Source of the DNA: Acanthococcus lagerstroemiae
Taxonomy: Eukaryota > Arthropoda > Insecta > Hemiptera > Eriococcidae
Length of the DNA stretch: 64,000 bases
Assembly (NCBI GenBank): GCA_031841125.1
Contig: CM063109.1
Coordinates: forward strand, 67,834,914-67,898,913
Direction: 5' to 3'
Shown here: positions 22,586-34,784 of the stretch, one piece after another
How the letters are laid out: each line of letters opens with the position of its first letter
Numbering within the stretch: the first letter of the stretch is position 1
Notes under the pieces: model-generated
The model's input: the letters and a program-made list of their open reading frames with translations, nothing else
Told to the model about the DNA's origin: nothing
Databases searched by the model: none
Made by a program: the position numbers and the translations under genes

Positions 22586-22828
22586 TCCCGCCCCGGAAAC
22601 TGCGCTTTCGAGTATCGCATTAGTGGCCGGAGGGACGCTTTGAAGCCGGGCCCGAGCCTCCATTTCGCCGTGCCATTTCCGGCGCGCGCGTCCTGCAAGG
22701 GCCACAATGGGGTTCCCTACTGATCGAGGTCCGCGCTCCCTGAGCACTCGCCTGGAATTTCAGTTCCCCACAGCCGAACGTGCTGCCTCTTCACTCACCC
22801 CTCATCTCCTCGTCTTGGTCCGTGTGAC
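22586..22828 (+). repeat. R repeat copy inside the RTE LINE
   Basis: CCCCGGAAACTGCGCTTTCG through GTATCGCATTAGTGGCCGG, then GGGCCCGAGCCTCCATTTCG, to CTTCACTCACCCCTCATCTC. This is the 3' two-thirds of the R family in plus orientation. It interrupts the LINE reverse transcriptase between two catalytic blocks, so it is younger than the LINE. Confidence 0.75.
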
Positions 22829-23905
22829 GACGCTGTGTTTTACCATATATCGAAGGCTTTGCAAAGATCTATGAAAACCAGGTGTAGTTCTATCTGGCAT
22901 TCCGTCGTTTTTTCAACGAGTTGGTCACTGTTTGAATACGGTCTGTAGTAGAGTATTCTTTTCTAAGCTCCGTCTGGTTTGGGGGCTGATTCCAATCCAG
23001 ACTAACGTATATTCTATTTTTCATTATTGACATAAAGGTTTTACCCAAATAGGACGAGGGCTTACGGACCTGTGATTACTCAACTTGCTACTTGCTTTTA
23101 TCACGTTTTTTGTGCAGAAGAATTATCTCCGATATTTTCCACTTGTGTGGAATGGCTTCATCTTCTAAAATTGAGTTGAATAAAAGGGTCAAGGGTTTTG
23201 CTTGTACAGCTTTTTCTATTTTTAGATTCTTTATTACGTTTTTAATTTCTTGTTCTAGGAAAGTGGGAAGTTTTTCAGTTCTATGTTCTCCTCTTCGACA
23301 CCCCCCCCCCTCAAGAGCTCTCCCAGTTTCCCTAGGTTTATCTGGATCCATTATAAGTCCGTATAGAACCTTGTGGCCTCTCTAATTACATTTCTTCTAT
23401 TTGTTACTGTTCTGCCTTCCTTGTCACTCAATGCCGGCATCAGGTTTGTGTCTTGCCGAAGAGCTTTTCTTAGTTTGCAGGTCGACTACGTTTGCTCTAT
23501 AATTTCAACTGTTTTTGCTTCTCAAATTCTTACAATCTTTTTCTCTTCGTACTAGTTTGTGAAGTTCCGTCAGTTCGACTCTTTGAAGTCCGGTCAAGAC
23601 TGGTGACTTTTTTTTAGAGACTCCCTTTTTTCTATCAGTTTTTTAGTTTATACCGTTAATTTGTCGTCGGTGCTTTCCTTGGGTTTTTTTAGTCCAAATT
23701 TGTGTAAAATTCTCCATTTACTGTCTGGCTGACTCCTGTTTGTGAACTGAAATTATTAGTTTATCGCGAGTCTTGGCCTTGTAGAATGCGACAGTTTTTA
23801 TCCTTCTAGGAATGGAGATCAGACATCTATCTGCTCTATGGTCAGAGGAAAACTCAAATTTAGATAATACCGAGCAATATTTGCTTTTCAAAGCTTCCAA
23901 AACAT

Positions 23906-26900
23906 ATCGAGTTCAGTCAGGAAAATTAGTTTGGCTATAAAAAAATCGTTTTCATTGATTCAAGGATGGAGCGCCTACCGAGAATTTCGAACAAAACTTC
24001 ATTCAATAGCACGATGGAATTCTTGTACACTTTATCAGCTCGAAAACTTTCTCTGCAATGCTACCTTACCTGTCCAAACTATTGAAACACAAGAACATTC
24101 GATTTACTATGTGAGGTATCCCAGGGGTATGAACGAGGGAGGACCAAAATTTTCGAGATGGAAAGGTACGGCGGTAGGGAATTGAGTGCAAATAAAATTT
24201 GAACTGCTCCAATTTTCAAAATCCTATAAAATAAGAAAAAAGCTCAAAATCTGATTTTTTCCCCATAAGACTTATGTTAAACTATAGGTATTACTTGGAA
24301 GGATGACGTTAATCCCCCCCCCCCTCTTGTGATATTTTTAGGGCAGATAAAAATGAAGTACTAGAGACCGTAGTAATGGAGAATATGATATACAACAATT
24401 TGAACATTTTTTAATAACCTCTAGTACCTACTCGAGATTTTTAATTTTTTGTTGGGAGAAGTTTCGAATTTACCTAAAAAAATTAGCAAGACGCGTAAGG
24501 GAAGAGACTTTTATTACGTCAGTTAAGGCACCTTCAACAATTTTCAGCAAAATTACGTTCGGTACCACGAGTTTTCTCAAACACTCATTTTTACTCGTAG
24601 ATCTAATTTGCCTAGACTGCTGGCGAGCACTCCACGAAATTAAATCCTGTACTAATGTGCACTAACGAAGTACTAACGAATAAGGCTATTTTCAATTCTG
24701 AATTCGAAATGGAGGGCTATAGTTTCTATGGTCCCACCTACATTGAGAAAAGATTGAGCGCTTCTAGTAACTCAACAACATGCACTGACAATGAATTTTT
24801 CAATAGGGGGAGGGTTGCCATTTTGTTGGCCCCACCTACAGTTGGAAATATCCAGAGACTGATTTGAGCATTAATAAACTAACGAAGTTAATAAATGCAC
24901 CGACGAATGCGCCTATTTAGAACGAAAAAACTGGCATGGGGACTTAGCGAAATGGATCATTCTTCACAGTAGGTATCGTCCAATTTGACATCACCCAGTA
25001 ACTTGAACTACTGCAATTTACAGTCCCCCCCCCCCCATGGAAGTTGAAAAACATTGTCGGATTTATTCTGTCAACTTCTCGTTCACCGTGTACCCATACC
25101 AACGCTAATTATATGTTGTCAACATCGCATTTTATGAGAGAAGTTGGACAAATTTTCACGCGACGTGACACCCTTCATCCCTGCCAGCGATGCTAATTGT
25201 ATGCCGAAATATACGAAATGCACACCGCAGGGTGCTTAAAAAATTGTTCGTCAAACACGTACATATCGTGCGTGCGTAGATCCGACGTTCATTATAAGTA
25301 TACTTTTTAGTTTGCCTCCGGGCAGACCGCGCAAATTAGACTGTATTCGTGGTCCGGCACGTCAACGGTGACCGCACCGATTTGCTCGATCGTTTATGGG
25401 AAAAATATCTCGCGTACGCCCTCTTGCGTTCGCAAATCGCCGTACAATCGATTAATCAGACAGAACGGATTACCTCCCAGTGGACAATTCCCTGATTCGC
25501 ACAACTGCAACATTTTTTTTCATTTGTCCGCCAGTTAGCAAATGCTGACAGTTTTAGGATTACACTAGCAGAATTCAAACCGGACTTTTTCAAAATTACA
25601 AGTTTTGTCAATGTTTAGCCAATATTTAGCAATTTTTTTGTCAATTCGACAGTTTTTTCCAAGGTCTGGGCAACTGTTTTAATTTACTTGACAGTTTTCA
25701 AGAAAGGCGCAAGTTCGTAAAAAAATCTAGCTACCCCTCGAATCAGATCCCTTTCCAAAGTTGAATAGAATCAGAGGGGCTAAACATATACGAAAATTAA
25801 TGTTATTCGTTCAAAATCTCTATCTTGAAGGAAGGCTTGAATAAACGGCCGGAATAAATGTGTGGGTGTGTTAGTGTCACAAGTGTGAAACTCTCCTACA
25901 ATGCACCACACCCTGCCCTAATTAGACCCTTTTTATAAAAACCCAACCTAGCGACATTTTTGAGTGTATGTAATTAGTATGCCGCCAGGTAGTGCTATAG
26001 ATGAGTAGAACATGATAAAAACAAAAGTTTATTAATGACAGCTAACTCAACGAGATATTAACTCTCAAAAATCAGCTGCAAACGGCGATGCTGTACATAA
26101 TATTTCCTTCTAACAGGAATATCTCGATAGTACACAAATGTCGCTTGGTTGGGTTTTGCTTAAAAGGGTCCAATCTCAAACTAAACCAGTTGTTACGTAC
26201 GCGCTTACTCGTGTCTACTCGGGTGAGTAAATACTTCAAGATTCCACCACCGCTAGAAGCAGAGTCGAGCGCTGCGTCACAAAACCGGGTCTCACTGCTG
26301 TATATCTGTGGTCGCGAGAAACAGCTTCGTGCCGCGAGGGTAATTTCGTGGTGCGAGGGTGGTTCGTTAGCTACTCGTGGACGAAGTCGGTAGCTCCTGT
26401 ATACCTAACTACCCGGAGAAACTTAGGGTAGTCAAGCCAATTCGGGCAAGCTAATTGCGACAAGGCTATTCCTGCTATTTCGCTTCTTGCTTCCTGCTTT
26501 GTACTGTGCGTGCTTTACTGGAACCCGATGAACCTCGAGCCTCCTTCCCATTCGGCGTGCTTTACTGGAACCCCGTGAACCCCGAACCTCTCTCCACCAC
26601 TTGTCCCCCTTGTCGCTGTCAGCAATCACCAGACATTGTACCAGAAAGGATGGAAATGTACGGGATCTAGTACAAATGTACCAAAACTGGCAACACTGAC
26701 TGAACGTAATGCGACCGCGTTCATTTCCATTTATTCAACGTTTAACAAAAGGGAAAATGGAGGAACGGCCGACGTTCATTTTTAAAACGAACGTGAACGA
26801 GCTGACGTTTTTCTCGTTCGGCATCTCTGACCAGAATCAATTATGTACACCCCGAATCGGCTGCTTTTCATTTTTCCATCACTGGAATAAAAGAGAGGAA

Positions 26901-26954
26901 ATCGTTTTCAGCGTTAACTCACTCTCAAACCATCTTCACAAACACTTCATCCTC
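23906..26954. other. Mostly unique; diverged duplication at 24655-24910
   Basis: Two similar segments each contain CTAACGAA-type words followed by a CCCACCTACA word (about 24655-24760 and 24790-24910), suggesting an old tandem duplication of about 150 bp. C-runs lie near 24307 and 25023. The region 26200-26650 is richer in CG. A short direct repeat TGCTTTACTGGAACCC occurs at 26511 and 26559. No coding exon is recognised. Confidence 0.45.
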
Positions 26955-27085
26955 TAGTGGCGTAGCGAAAGGTGCGACTTCGTCAAATAGTGTTTTTTTT
27001 ACAATTTTAGCACCCCTTTTAACACCCCCACACCGTTTGGTGAAGATCAGACCACCCTCCGAACACTCGGCTGGCTACGCCATTG
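26955..27085. mobile_element. hAT-like MITE, 131 bp
   Basis: Left end TAGTGGCGTAGCGA; right end TGGCTACGCCATTG, its inverse with small changes. Flanks TCATCCTC (26947-26954) and TCAACCTC (27086-27093) match at 7 of 8 bases. The GTGGCGTAGC end differs from the GTGGCGGATCC family at 10683. No coding capacity. Confidence 0.75.
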
Positions 27086-27176
27086 TCAACCTCTTCAGAG
27101 AGAGTTCGCGGTTGCGTGCATTCGTGTGAAAAATATACGCGCGCTGACTTAACGATACGCGTGTTTGCGTTTCAGG

Positions 27177-27337
27177 CCTATTCATCAATATATGGCTGTG
27201 AGAAGGTGAAGAAGGCGCTGGATGAGGAAGACGTACGCGACGAAGGATATTTTACAAGGAGAATAATGGGATCTCATAAATTATTCGGAATTAATTGTGG
27301 CGAGCTTAAAAGTAGCTGTCGTGTTACTATGTTGTAG
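27177..27337 (+). CDS. Weak candidate terminal exon, unrecognised
   Basis: A pyrimidine-containing tract ending GCGTTTCAG (to about 27176) could be a splice acceptor. The frame that follows runs 53 codons to a TAG at 27337. The peptide is polar and charged, with KVKKALDEEDVRDEGYFTRR at its centre and two Cys near the end. I do not recognise a domain. A matching upstream exon and poly(A) signal were not identified, so this may be chance. An upstream frame from 27083 continues into it without a break, which weakens the exon reading. Confidence 0.15.
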
Positions 27338-28202
27338 ATGCTGGCCTCCGTTAGCGTGTTGAGAAGAATGAAGAGATAGGTTGATCGTCCCAGTTGTGCA
27401 CAGAGTAACAGTATATTATATTTTAAATCGGTCGTCGTAAGCTAGAACATCTTTTGAGGTTACGTAAAAAGGAATCATGCAGATATCTAGAATCTAGAGT
27501 ACATCAACGTTTGCGAAATTACTTACAGCAAATTATCCTACTTTGACCTAGTGTTTGCTGAACTGATATAACTCTGCACAGACCGGATTCCTCGGCACTA
27601 AAAAAACTGATAATTCGGCGCTGAAGTAGTACTTTCGGCATTGTTCGTCAAAAACGCAAAAATGTCCCATAAATTAAAAGAAAAAAAGTCGAAAAAGAGA
27701 ATAGAAAAGTGTTCTTCTTATTTATTTTAGGCATCCAAAAATTTTCGAAGGTATATTGCCCGTACCATGAAGCAATGCTGCATGCAATTCGCACATAGTC
27801 GTGTATCCGGGATTCGCGGCAAAATCTTTTTTCATTTTAAGTTCGAAAATTTCTCCCTATGTACCAGAAATAGAAGAGATTCTTGAACGAGCATTTTCAA
27901 TGAGCTCAAGCTATTAGCCAAGTGAAAGTCCTCGGGTCTGTAAACGTTTAATGACATCTGGTAGAATGATAAATAGGGAATGATAAAATCTGAACACGTT
28001 TTCCCTCCGTCTGGTTTGAAATGGCATTTTCGGTTTTTTCCCGGTGTTTTTGACTGTTTCCGGCATTTAAGCCATTTTCGGCAAAATTAAATTCTTTCTC
28101 TAGCCCCCCTCCCCCCGAAAACGTAGTCGTAAAGAATCAATACTTCTCTATCGTCAAGCAAAACGAAGTTATAAATGCCGAGGAAACTGGTCTTTATATA
28201 AA
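27338..28202. other. Unique stretch, nothing recognised
   Basis: AT-rich, with TCGGCAC/TCGGCGC/TCGGCAT words near 27590-27640 and GGCATTTTCGG-type words near 28020-28085. No coding or element signal. Confidence 0.4.
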
Positions 28203-28441
28203 TGAAGGGTAAAAAAAATCAAAACTCTCATTTGCCATTTTCCTTCAGGGGCGCAAAATGGCAAAATACTGTACACGGGTGCAGGAATATCATTGCTGCG
28301 CTTTTGTGAATGTGCGATATGTATAACATACTCCACGTTCATAGGCGCAGCAAAGATATTCCTGCATCCATGTACAGTATTTTGCCTATTTGCGCCCTTG
28401 AAGTAAAATGGCAAATGTGAGTTTTGATTCTTTCCCCTTCA
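28203..28441. mobile_element. Foldback MITE, copy B
   Basis: This copy shares both arms with 4740-4944: TGAAGGGTAAAA at the left, TTTGCCATTTTCCTTCAGGG and ACTGTACACGGGTGCAGGAA inside, and the inverse arm ending CCCCTTCA. The loop is longer (ATGTATAACATACTCCACG) than in copy A. The 3' flank is TA, but the 5' flank is AA, so one target base has changed. Confidence 0.8.
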
Positions 28442-28839
28442 TACTACTACAGGTTTATAGCATTACTTTCAATGGAACTTCCATTTCACACTCGTGATTA
28501 AGAATCGAATAATATCCATCGAACTTCCAAAATTCAATATAAGGTGTGGAGGTGCATCTTTGTACAGAATACAGATCTCGACGAGTCTTAAAATCTGAAT
28601 GCGTCGTATCAGAGTCTCAATTCGTTTTAGAGCAGTCTGAAGGAGTCTCCAGCAGAGCTGGATTTAAATAAGGGGTAAGGGAATCATGACCCAGGTGTGT
28701 TCGGCTAAAAAGGAGCTGCTGGAAACTAATATAAGAAAGAAGGAAGAAGAGGGTACGAGAAATATATATCAAAAGGAAAATCCTATTTTTCTAGAAAAAA
28801 GGACACGGGGAAGTGAAGAAGAGTACTTCCTAATGATTG

Positions 28840-30190
28840 ACCAAAGTCTGATAAATTTAGTCAGAATGGGTCATTTTTAAACATTTTTGATCGTTCTTTA
28901 TCACGTCTGATCGCTTAAGCTTTATGTTTCTAGTCTGTTTAGCCAAATTTAGAATAAAAAAGTACTTAAACCTTTTCGATTGATTTTGATCACATTCATT
29001 CTTCTAGGTAATTCTTCTAGGTAACTTCCGGGTTTTGGACAATTTTGGCCGGATTTCGTCATTGTTAGTCAAATTGGGTCATCTGGTCATTTTTCGTCAC
29101 ATTGCATAGTTTTTACTTGATTTTTTGTTGACTTTTTCTCTCACTTAACTTTTTAAACTAAGTCATCTTCAGTCCATTTAGATCAGCTTTGGACTGATTT
29201 GGTGGTTCTTGTACGGAATTCGTTTGGTTCGGTAGTTTTTGATCATTTTCGTCAAAATAGGCTGTTTGTCGTTATTTTCGGTTATTTTTAATCTATTTAG
29301 TTCGGAAATGTTTTTGGTCAGAGTAGATTAAATGTTGACATTGATCAGATTCGGATTTAATCAATTTTTTGACTGGATTATTCGGTTATTTTTGGCCCGA
29401 CTGCATGTGCATAGTATTTTTTATATTTTTCCTCTTTAGATAGTCAGTAGTCCGTTTTAATCAATTTTGACCAGAATTCTTGGTTCTTGGGCAGATTTTG
29501 TCTCATTTGGTTGTTTTCGGTTATTTTGGAGAGACTTACTTTTTAATATTTTTTTCTTGATCGTGGTTAGTTAAACATATTTTCAATCAATGTAGATCGA
29601 ATTTTGCCACATCTGTAATTTTAGACCAGACTTGTTCCAAATTCGGTCTTCTTTTAACCAAATTTGATATAGTTGGTTACCTACTTTTTTTTTAACGTGA
29701 TTTACTTAGATTGTTCCGGTTTTGAGCGCACGAATCAAAATTCAGAATTTTTTAGTTGTTTTACTCTGAAATTTAGAAGTTGAGGTGATTATTTTCCCCT
29801 ACGGTGTCCCACTCTTAATTCCTGTACACGTATGGGAAAATAACAGTCACAATACGAGACTGCTTCGTATAGTATTATATTGATCACAATTAATATGAGC
29901 CTAGCTAGATTTCTTTTGTTTTTGGTCGCTTATCGTACCTTTTCATTTAGGTGGTGTTTGGTTAATTTTATTTAGTTTTTCTTAGATTTGTTGGACTGCG
30001 GTCGAATTTTATTGTTTTTCGTTCTTTCCCAAGATCTATATTCGGATTGGATCGGTTTTGGTTTAGATGGGTTTTGATACTACATAGTTGGTTTAGGTTA
30101 TTTCTGGTCTGCTTCGATTAATTCTGGTCAAATGTGGTTTTTTGTGGTCAGTTTTGATCATATCTGATCGGAGACAGATTTTAATCATGA
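28840..30190. repeat. Degenerate T/G-rich repeat field
   Basis: For about 1.3 kb the plus strand consists of imperfect variants of TTTTGGTCA, TTTGATCA and GGTTATTTT words. There is strong strand asymmetry: T and G dominate over A and C. No constant period is visible. It looks like a very old tandem array or cryptically simple DNA. Confidence 0.6.
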
Positions 30191-30354
30191 GAGGCCACGG
30201 CAGTGTTTTGCCATTTTAGCCCTTCAGGGGTTAAATAGCCTCACTGTGTCCTGCAAATTTTCATTCCAGCCCCTAGTTTTGTACTAGCTCTTTTTGTCTC
30301 AAAATTTAATCCCATAAATTACATTTACCCACTCATCACTCATTCGAGTCTTTG

Positions 30355-30760
30355 TTAGATTTTTTCTTTTTCAACTTTTTAGCTTTTCTCAAGTGTCAGC
30401 CCATTTCAAGTTATTTAGAAACCAGAAAGGAGTTTCAATATATTACAAATGTTCAAGAAAAAAGAAATCAACTTCGAGTTTTTACTACATCGGTTTCCCA
30501 AAGCATTGTAAAATGGATGCCGGTCCATTCATATTTCAAGAGTTGTAAGTTGACCAAATCATTAAAGAAGAAGAAAAAAAAAAAACATGCGCGAAATCAT
30601 TTTTTGGCCGTTTTTAGCTCTTATACGTCTCCATTTAGCTTTTTTAAGGTTCCATGAAGCTCTTTTTAGCTTTATCAAGAGAAATTACCTATGTCTTATT
30701 TTTAAATCTTTCTTAGCCCTTCCAAAGTTTTTATTTAGCTCTTCTCATCACTTACGTCAG
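30355..30760. repeat. Degenerate TTTTAGCTC-rich field
   Basis: Words such as TTTTTAGCTTTTC, TTTAGCTCTT and CTTTTTAGC recur irregularly. This is probably a diverged simple array like the one upstream but with a different unit. Confidence 0.4.
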
Positions 30761-30839
30761 TCACAATTGCTCGGAAACATCTCCACAACCAAGTTTTAAA
30801 TCTGGTAATACTGAGCCAAGGGCATGTTACCACGCTTTC

Positions 30840-32950
30840 GACTAGAAAGGGCGCTTGGAGAAATTAGTTTAATAACAGGGAAAACTGGCAAAAAGGAAGG
30901 AGACGGAAAACTTAGAACTTTGGACTACAATTTTACTTACGGTATGTATCAGTTTTTGGTGAATGGTGGTGAGCAATTTTACTGGCTTTCCTTCGGGTAA
31001 ATTTTTTAAAAGCTTTCGGCTGTGCTCATGAGACTCTGGAAGTATTTTACCAGGAAAACGAGCTAAAACTGTCATTATTTTCAACAAAAAAATTTTTCAA
31101 CAGAAATTCATAAGTGACAATCGAGGGGAGAAAGGCAAAATTTCGTAACAAAGCTAATTTCAGACTTCTGACATTTTTAACGAAAACGTCTTCTTTCGTA
31201 GAAAAACGGCTTTTGATGGAAGTCTCAACTTCGCAAAAGTCAATACACCGACAAATGAACTGAGTTTTTTCTTCTGTGTTTTCATGGACATTTTACTATA
31301 GATTAGATTGTATTACAAAATGTAATAATAAAATAAAAACTAAGACTTGCGGGTGTACACGCGGCACCATTTTCCTAGCCACTGGCTATTTATCCATAAA
31401 TCGTTTAAGCATTTAACGAAACTAGTTACACGGATTTGATTTAACATTCTCTCGCCTTATCTGCGGCCAACAATGCAATCGCCTACTTTAGAAACCCCGT
31501 ATACATGAAGAAGTCCGGTGAGTATATATGTACGTACCATGCACATCTTCACCGCGAAGTCCAAAGATACCGGAATCATTAGATTAGCATATAATGTACG
31601 TGCAGTGTGTCCATCCTCTGAACCTGTACTCGCCTCGGGGTCAGGAGTGTCCTTATACCCATAGCCACCCACTATATAAAAATGTTACAAACTTTTTTCT
31701 TATATTCTTTATGTTGTACACTCTGAATATACGGGTCCTTCCTTAACACCCACAAAATGCGCTTCTTAATCTACTGAATTGTTAATAGCTCAAATTATAA
31801 TTCGAACCAGCGTGGCGATCCGATCGGTTGTCGATAACAATTTTTTTTTTGAAAAGCCACACATATTATAAAATAATAGCGACGCCTCCTACGGCAGTGC
31901 TGGAAAGTACGCGAGATTGAAGAACGATTAATATCGATGAAATTTGAAATTTTAATTTGAAATTGAAAAGAGAATTTTTCGCGGCCACGCGGATAGCTGC
32001 GCCGACTCAGTTCTGTGTAAGTGACGTAACACCGAAATGATAGATTTTGTTTTTTAAAATCAAGATTATGCAATGTATTTAATCTGTAACTGTTCGGTGT
32101 CACGATTATTATGAGTCGACGGTGAAGGCAAAGAGCTACGAAGTCGAAAGGCTGATGCATAATTACAGGGTACCGATGAAATGTATGTTTGTTTTACTCC
32201 GTCAGTTCGCAATGGGTATTTAGTACACGTTCTGGATGCTCAAATTCGCACACGTACTAAGTGTTGCGGCGAGATGAATGATTCGAACTGGTTTTTCTAT
32301 CTATTAATTCGCGAATTATGTTCTCAACATTTATCGCGTCGTAATTTGAATAATATTACTTTTAATTGAAGACTTTTTTTGATCTAAATGAAAGCCGGGT
32401 GATGCGGTTCAGTACAGACTGAGTGGAAACACACAGTAAGATTGCGCTAACACTGATGCAATACGCGTATTCATGCTTACTTTTCCACCAGCAAAAAGAG
32501 TTGGGGTATAATAGCATTTTTTTTTCCACACCGTAAGACAATCTTCGAGGAAACAAAATCCTTTCTGAGAAGAAAAAACATAACATTTTGGTAAAATAAT
32601 ACATTTTTCTTTGATCCAAGGAAGAAGCAGCATCTCATTTACCCCCTTCCCTTTTGCAGCGAATCAAAATTTCAGTTCATCAGGTTCGTAGGTAGAATGA
32701 TGTGACTGACTTGACCTCTTATTAAATTAACGGACGAGAATAATATAATGTTTTACTAGGTGAAAGTATAATAAATGGGAGATGATTACTCCATCTTGAC
32801 TAATACTAACTTATATTTGGACCCAGATTTTTAGGCAAAAACTTTGTTTTTTTCTTCTTCTTTTTTTCTAGCCTACACTATTCGATTTTGAAACCAATGA
32901 GTTAACTTAGATACGGCCTTTTATGGACTATTTTTCGGGTCAAGAGAGAC
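30840..32950. other. Unique stretch, nothing recognised
   Basis: No element ends were found. Short frames on the minus strand (31457-31672, 31795-32160 and 32362-32619) have no recognised domain. A few CpG-rich patches occur near 31540-31640 and 31880-32120. Confidence 0.4.
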
Positions 32951-32959
32951 ATTGAGTCA

Positions 32960-33450
32960 AGCGAGACCTCCAACAATCCACATTTCGTACGTGGAAGGAC
33001 GCACTCGTGGACCCGAGCGCTGATACGTGACCTTGATGTATGGGCACAGGAAGATCTCATGGAGAGCTGAACTTTCACTAGACCAAAGTCCGGAGCGGCT
33101 ACGAGTGCTTCGGCACGTACCTACATCGGATGGCGATAGCGCAAAGCCCCGTGCACACGCACTGTGATCGAGGGGCCGAGGACACATCCTGGTACACCCT
33201 GTTCGAGTATGGGCCAGGGAGCAGGAGAGGCGCGAGACGGCCACAGCGATCGATCCCAGCTGCGGAAACACGAACGACAGCGATGGCGTGATCAGCCGTC
33301 TCGCACCGGACACCTTGGCTCCGGAAATGCTGAAGAGCGGAAGCGGATGGAACGACCATCATGAAGAAAAAGATGCAAACAGAGTGGTCGAGGCAGAGGG
33401 CCGACGGACTCAGCCTACACCATCGAACACAGCAATCCTGTACCATCCTA
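32960..33450 (+). pseudogene. R1-clade LINE C-terminal relic
   Basis: From 33058 the plus-strand frame reads HGELNFH, a stop, then GYECFGTYLHRMAIAQSPV and THCDRGAEDTSWYTLFEYG. This is the Cys/His region after the reverse transcriptase typical of R1-clade LINEs. After a frameshift, LAPDTLAPEMLKSGSGWND (33295-33352) matches the following helical part of the same C-terminus. Everything upstream, including the RT and endonuclease, is absent, so this is a 5'-truncated copy with stops and frameshifts. It is unusually CG-rich for the window. It ends near a long C-run (33469-33484) and an R repeat. Confidence 0.75.
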
Positions 33451-33539
33451 GAAGAGCTGCTGCGGACCCCCCCCCCCCCCCCCCGGCAGGCTCATCCGCC
33501 GTGCACACCTTCCTGCGCATTGCCAAAACGAGGGGGTGA

Positions 33540-33812
33540 GCGGTGACTGAAGAGGAAGCGCGTCCGGCTGTGGGGAACCCAAATTCCAGGTTAGTGCTGG
33601 GTGAGCGTTAATCTCAGTCAATAGGGAGTCTTATGATGGCCCTTGCAGGACAGCGCGCACCAGAAGCGGAACGGTGAAATGAGGGCTCGGGCTGGTCTTA
33701 AAGTATCCCTCCGGTCACTGATACGATACTCAAAAGGGTAGTTTCCGAGGCCAGTGATCCGGTGTCTGGGGAGCTACTTTGGTATGAGTGCATCGCCATA
33801 CGTCCCACCAGA
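33540..33812 (-). repeat. R repeat, near full-length copy
   Basis: GAGGAAGCGCGTCCGGCTGT, AATAGGGAGTCTTATGATGG, CACTGATACGATACTCAAAA and GCATCGCCATACGTCCCACC follow in family order. The length is close to the 279-bp unit whose ends are fixed at 54605-54883. Confidence 0.8.
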
Positions 33813-33814
33813 CA

Positions 33815-34600
33815 TTAAAATGACATTTTTGCCTAAAATTTACATTTTTAAAGGCTTTTTGGGACTATTTCGGGTACAAATCCAATAGACTATTCTGTCA
33901 ATGTTCAATTTTTGAGAATTTAAAAAAAATGTATTCTATTTGAAAAAAGTTGTAACAACCTTATTATTTGTTTCAATAAAATATTTTGATTCAAAATTGT
34001 TACGTTGTACGTATGTACATATAGTTTGGGAGGAATTTAGGTTCAAGTTTCCAAGACCTGCAATTTGATACCCGTGAAGGCACAGTTTTATAGGGACTTT
34101 TTATGGACTATTTTACACCCCGTTAAAAACTTTTAATACGGTCTTCTCTTGAGTTTTTAGTACCTGAAAATCCGAATCCTGCTTATAATATTGATGCCGC
34201 GGCTGGCTGTCTTCCAAGCCCTACATAGACAGACATACACCTATGATTAGTAACATGAATAAAATTGAGAGACCAATGAGATTATGACAATTCAATATCA
34301 GTACTTTTCTCAAAGGGGAGGGAGACATTTTTAATGAAATTATCTCTGACATTTCTTCAAGTAAAAATAAAATTTAGTATCATTGAAATTTGATGTGGAA
34401 GCAGGAGGAAGAACGATGTTTTGGTTCCGGTACCACATGTACCTAGTATTAATAAATTAATGCTTAGTGCAATTTTGTAATCTCTCCAGAAGGCATTGCT
34501 TTCTCCTCTTTGATTGTTTCAGCAGGAAAGAGACACCTGCCGTCTCTAAGTCCCTTTCCAGAACGCCACTACTATATAATGTATTGACTACGATTGACAA
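33815..34600. other. AT-rich stretch, nothing recognised
   Basis: No element or coding signal. The phrase TTTTATGGACTATTTT occurs here (34098) and near 32920, hinting at a shared diverged repeat. Confidence 0.4.
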
Positions 34601-34602
34601 GA

Positions 34603-34780
34603 CTGATATGTCTTAAACTAATATACCTAACTCACAGACAAAATATGAGAATATGATAGACAAACCGAAAGACTGACTACATGATTTAATTGATACGTGT
34701 TAAACTAATATAAATCATAGACAAAATATGAGGATGTGACAGACAAACCGATGTGACTGGCTAAATGATTTAATTTGGAT
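34603..34780. repeat. Two-unit tandem repeat, about 85-90 bp
   Basis: Unit 1 (from GATATGTCTTAAACTAATAT) and unit 2 (from GATACGTGTTAAACTAATAT at about 34692) share ACAAAATATGAGRATRTGAY, GACAAACCGA and ATGATTTAATT in order. Confidence 0.7.
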
Positions 34781-34784
34781 TGAG

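Larger units (their letters stand above)
21545..23905 (-). pseudogene. RTE-type LINE relic (endonuclease-RT)
   Basis: Read on the minus strand from high to low coordinates, the order is that of an endonuclease/reverse-transcriptase LINE. KFEFSSDHRADRCLISIPRR near 23810-23870 fits the end of the endonuclease domain. LPTFLEQEIKNVIKNL and HKWKISEIILLHKK at 23090-23270 start the RT. FIDLCKAFD near 22844-22870 carries the first catalytic Asp. RGVRQGDLLS and LFNAMLEGVF near 22430-22477 and LRFADDIILLS near 22328-22352 include the FADD box. Diverged C-terminal sequence runs to about 21545. Many stops and frameshifts are present. An R repeat and pogo-like piece (about 22552-22828) split the RT between the KAFD and RGVRQGD blocks, and a 32-T run sits at 22119-22150. 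The motif set fits the RTE clade best. Confidence 0.8.

Noticed and set aside
33099..33539. Several long overlapping frames on both strands
   Set aside because: High CG content of the R1-type LINE relic creates open frames on all sides. Only the plus-strand pieces match the LINE C-terminus.
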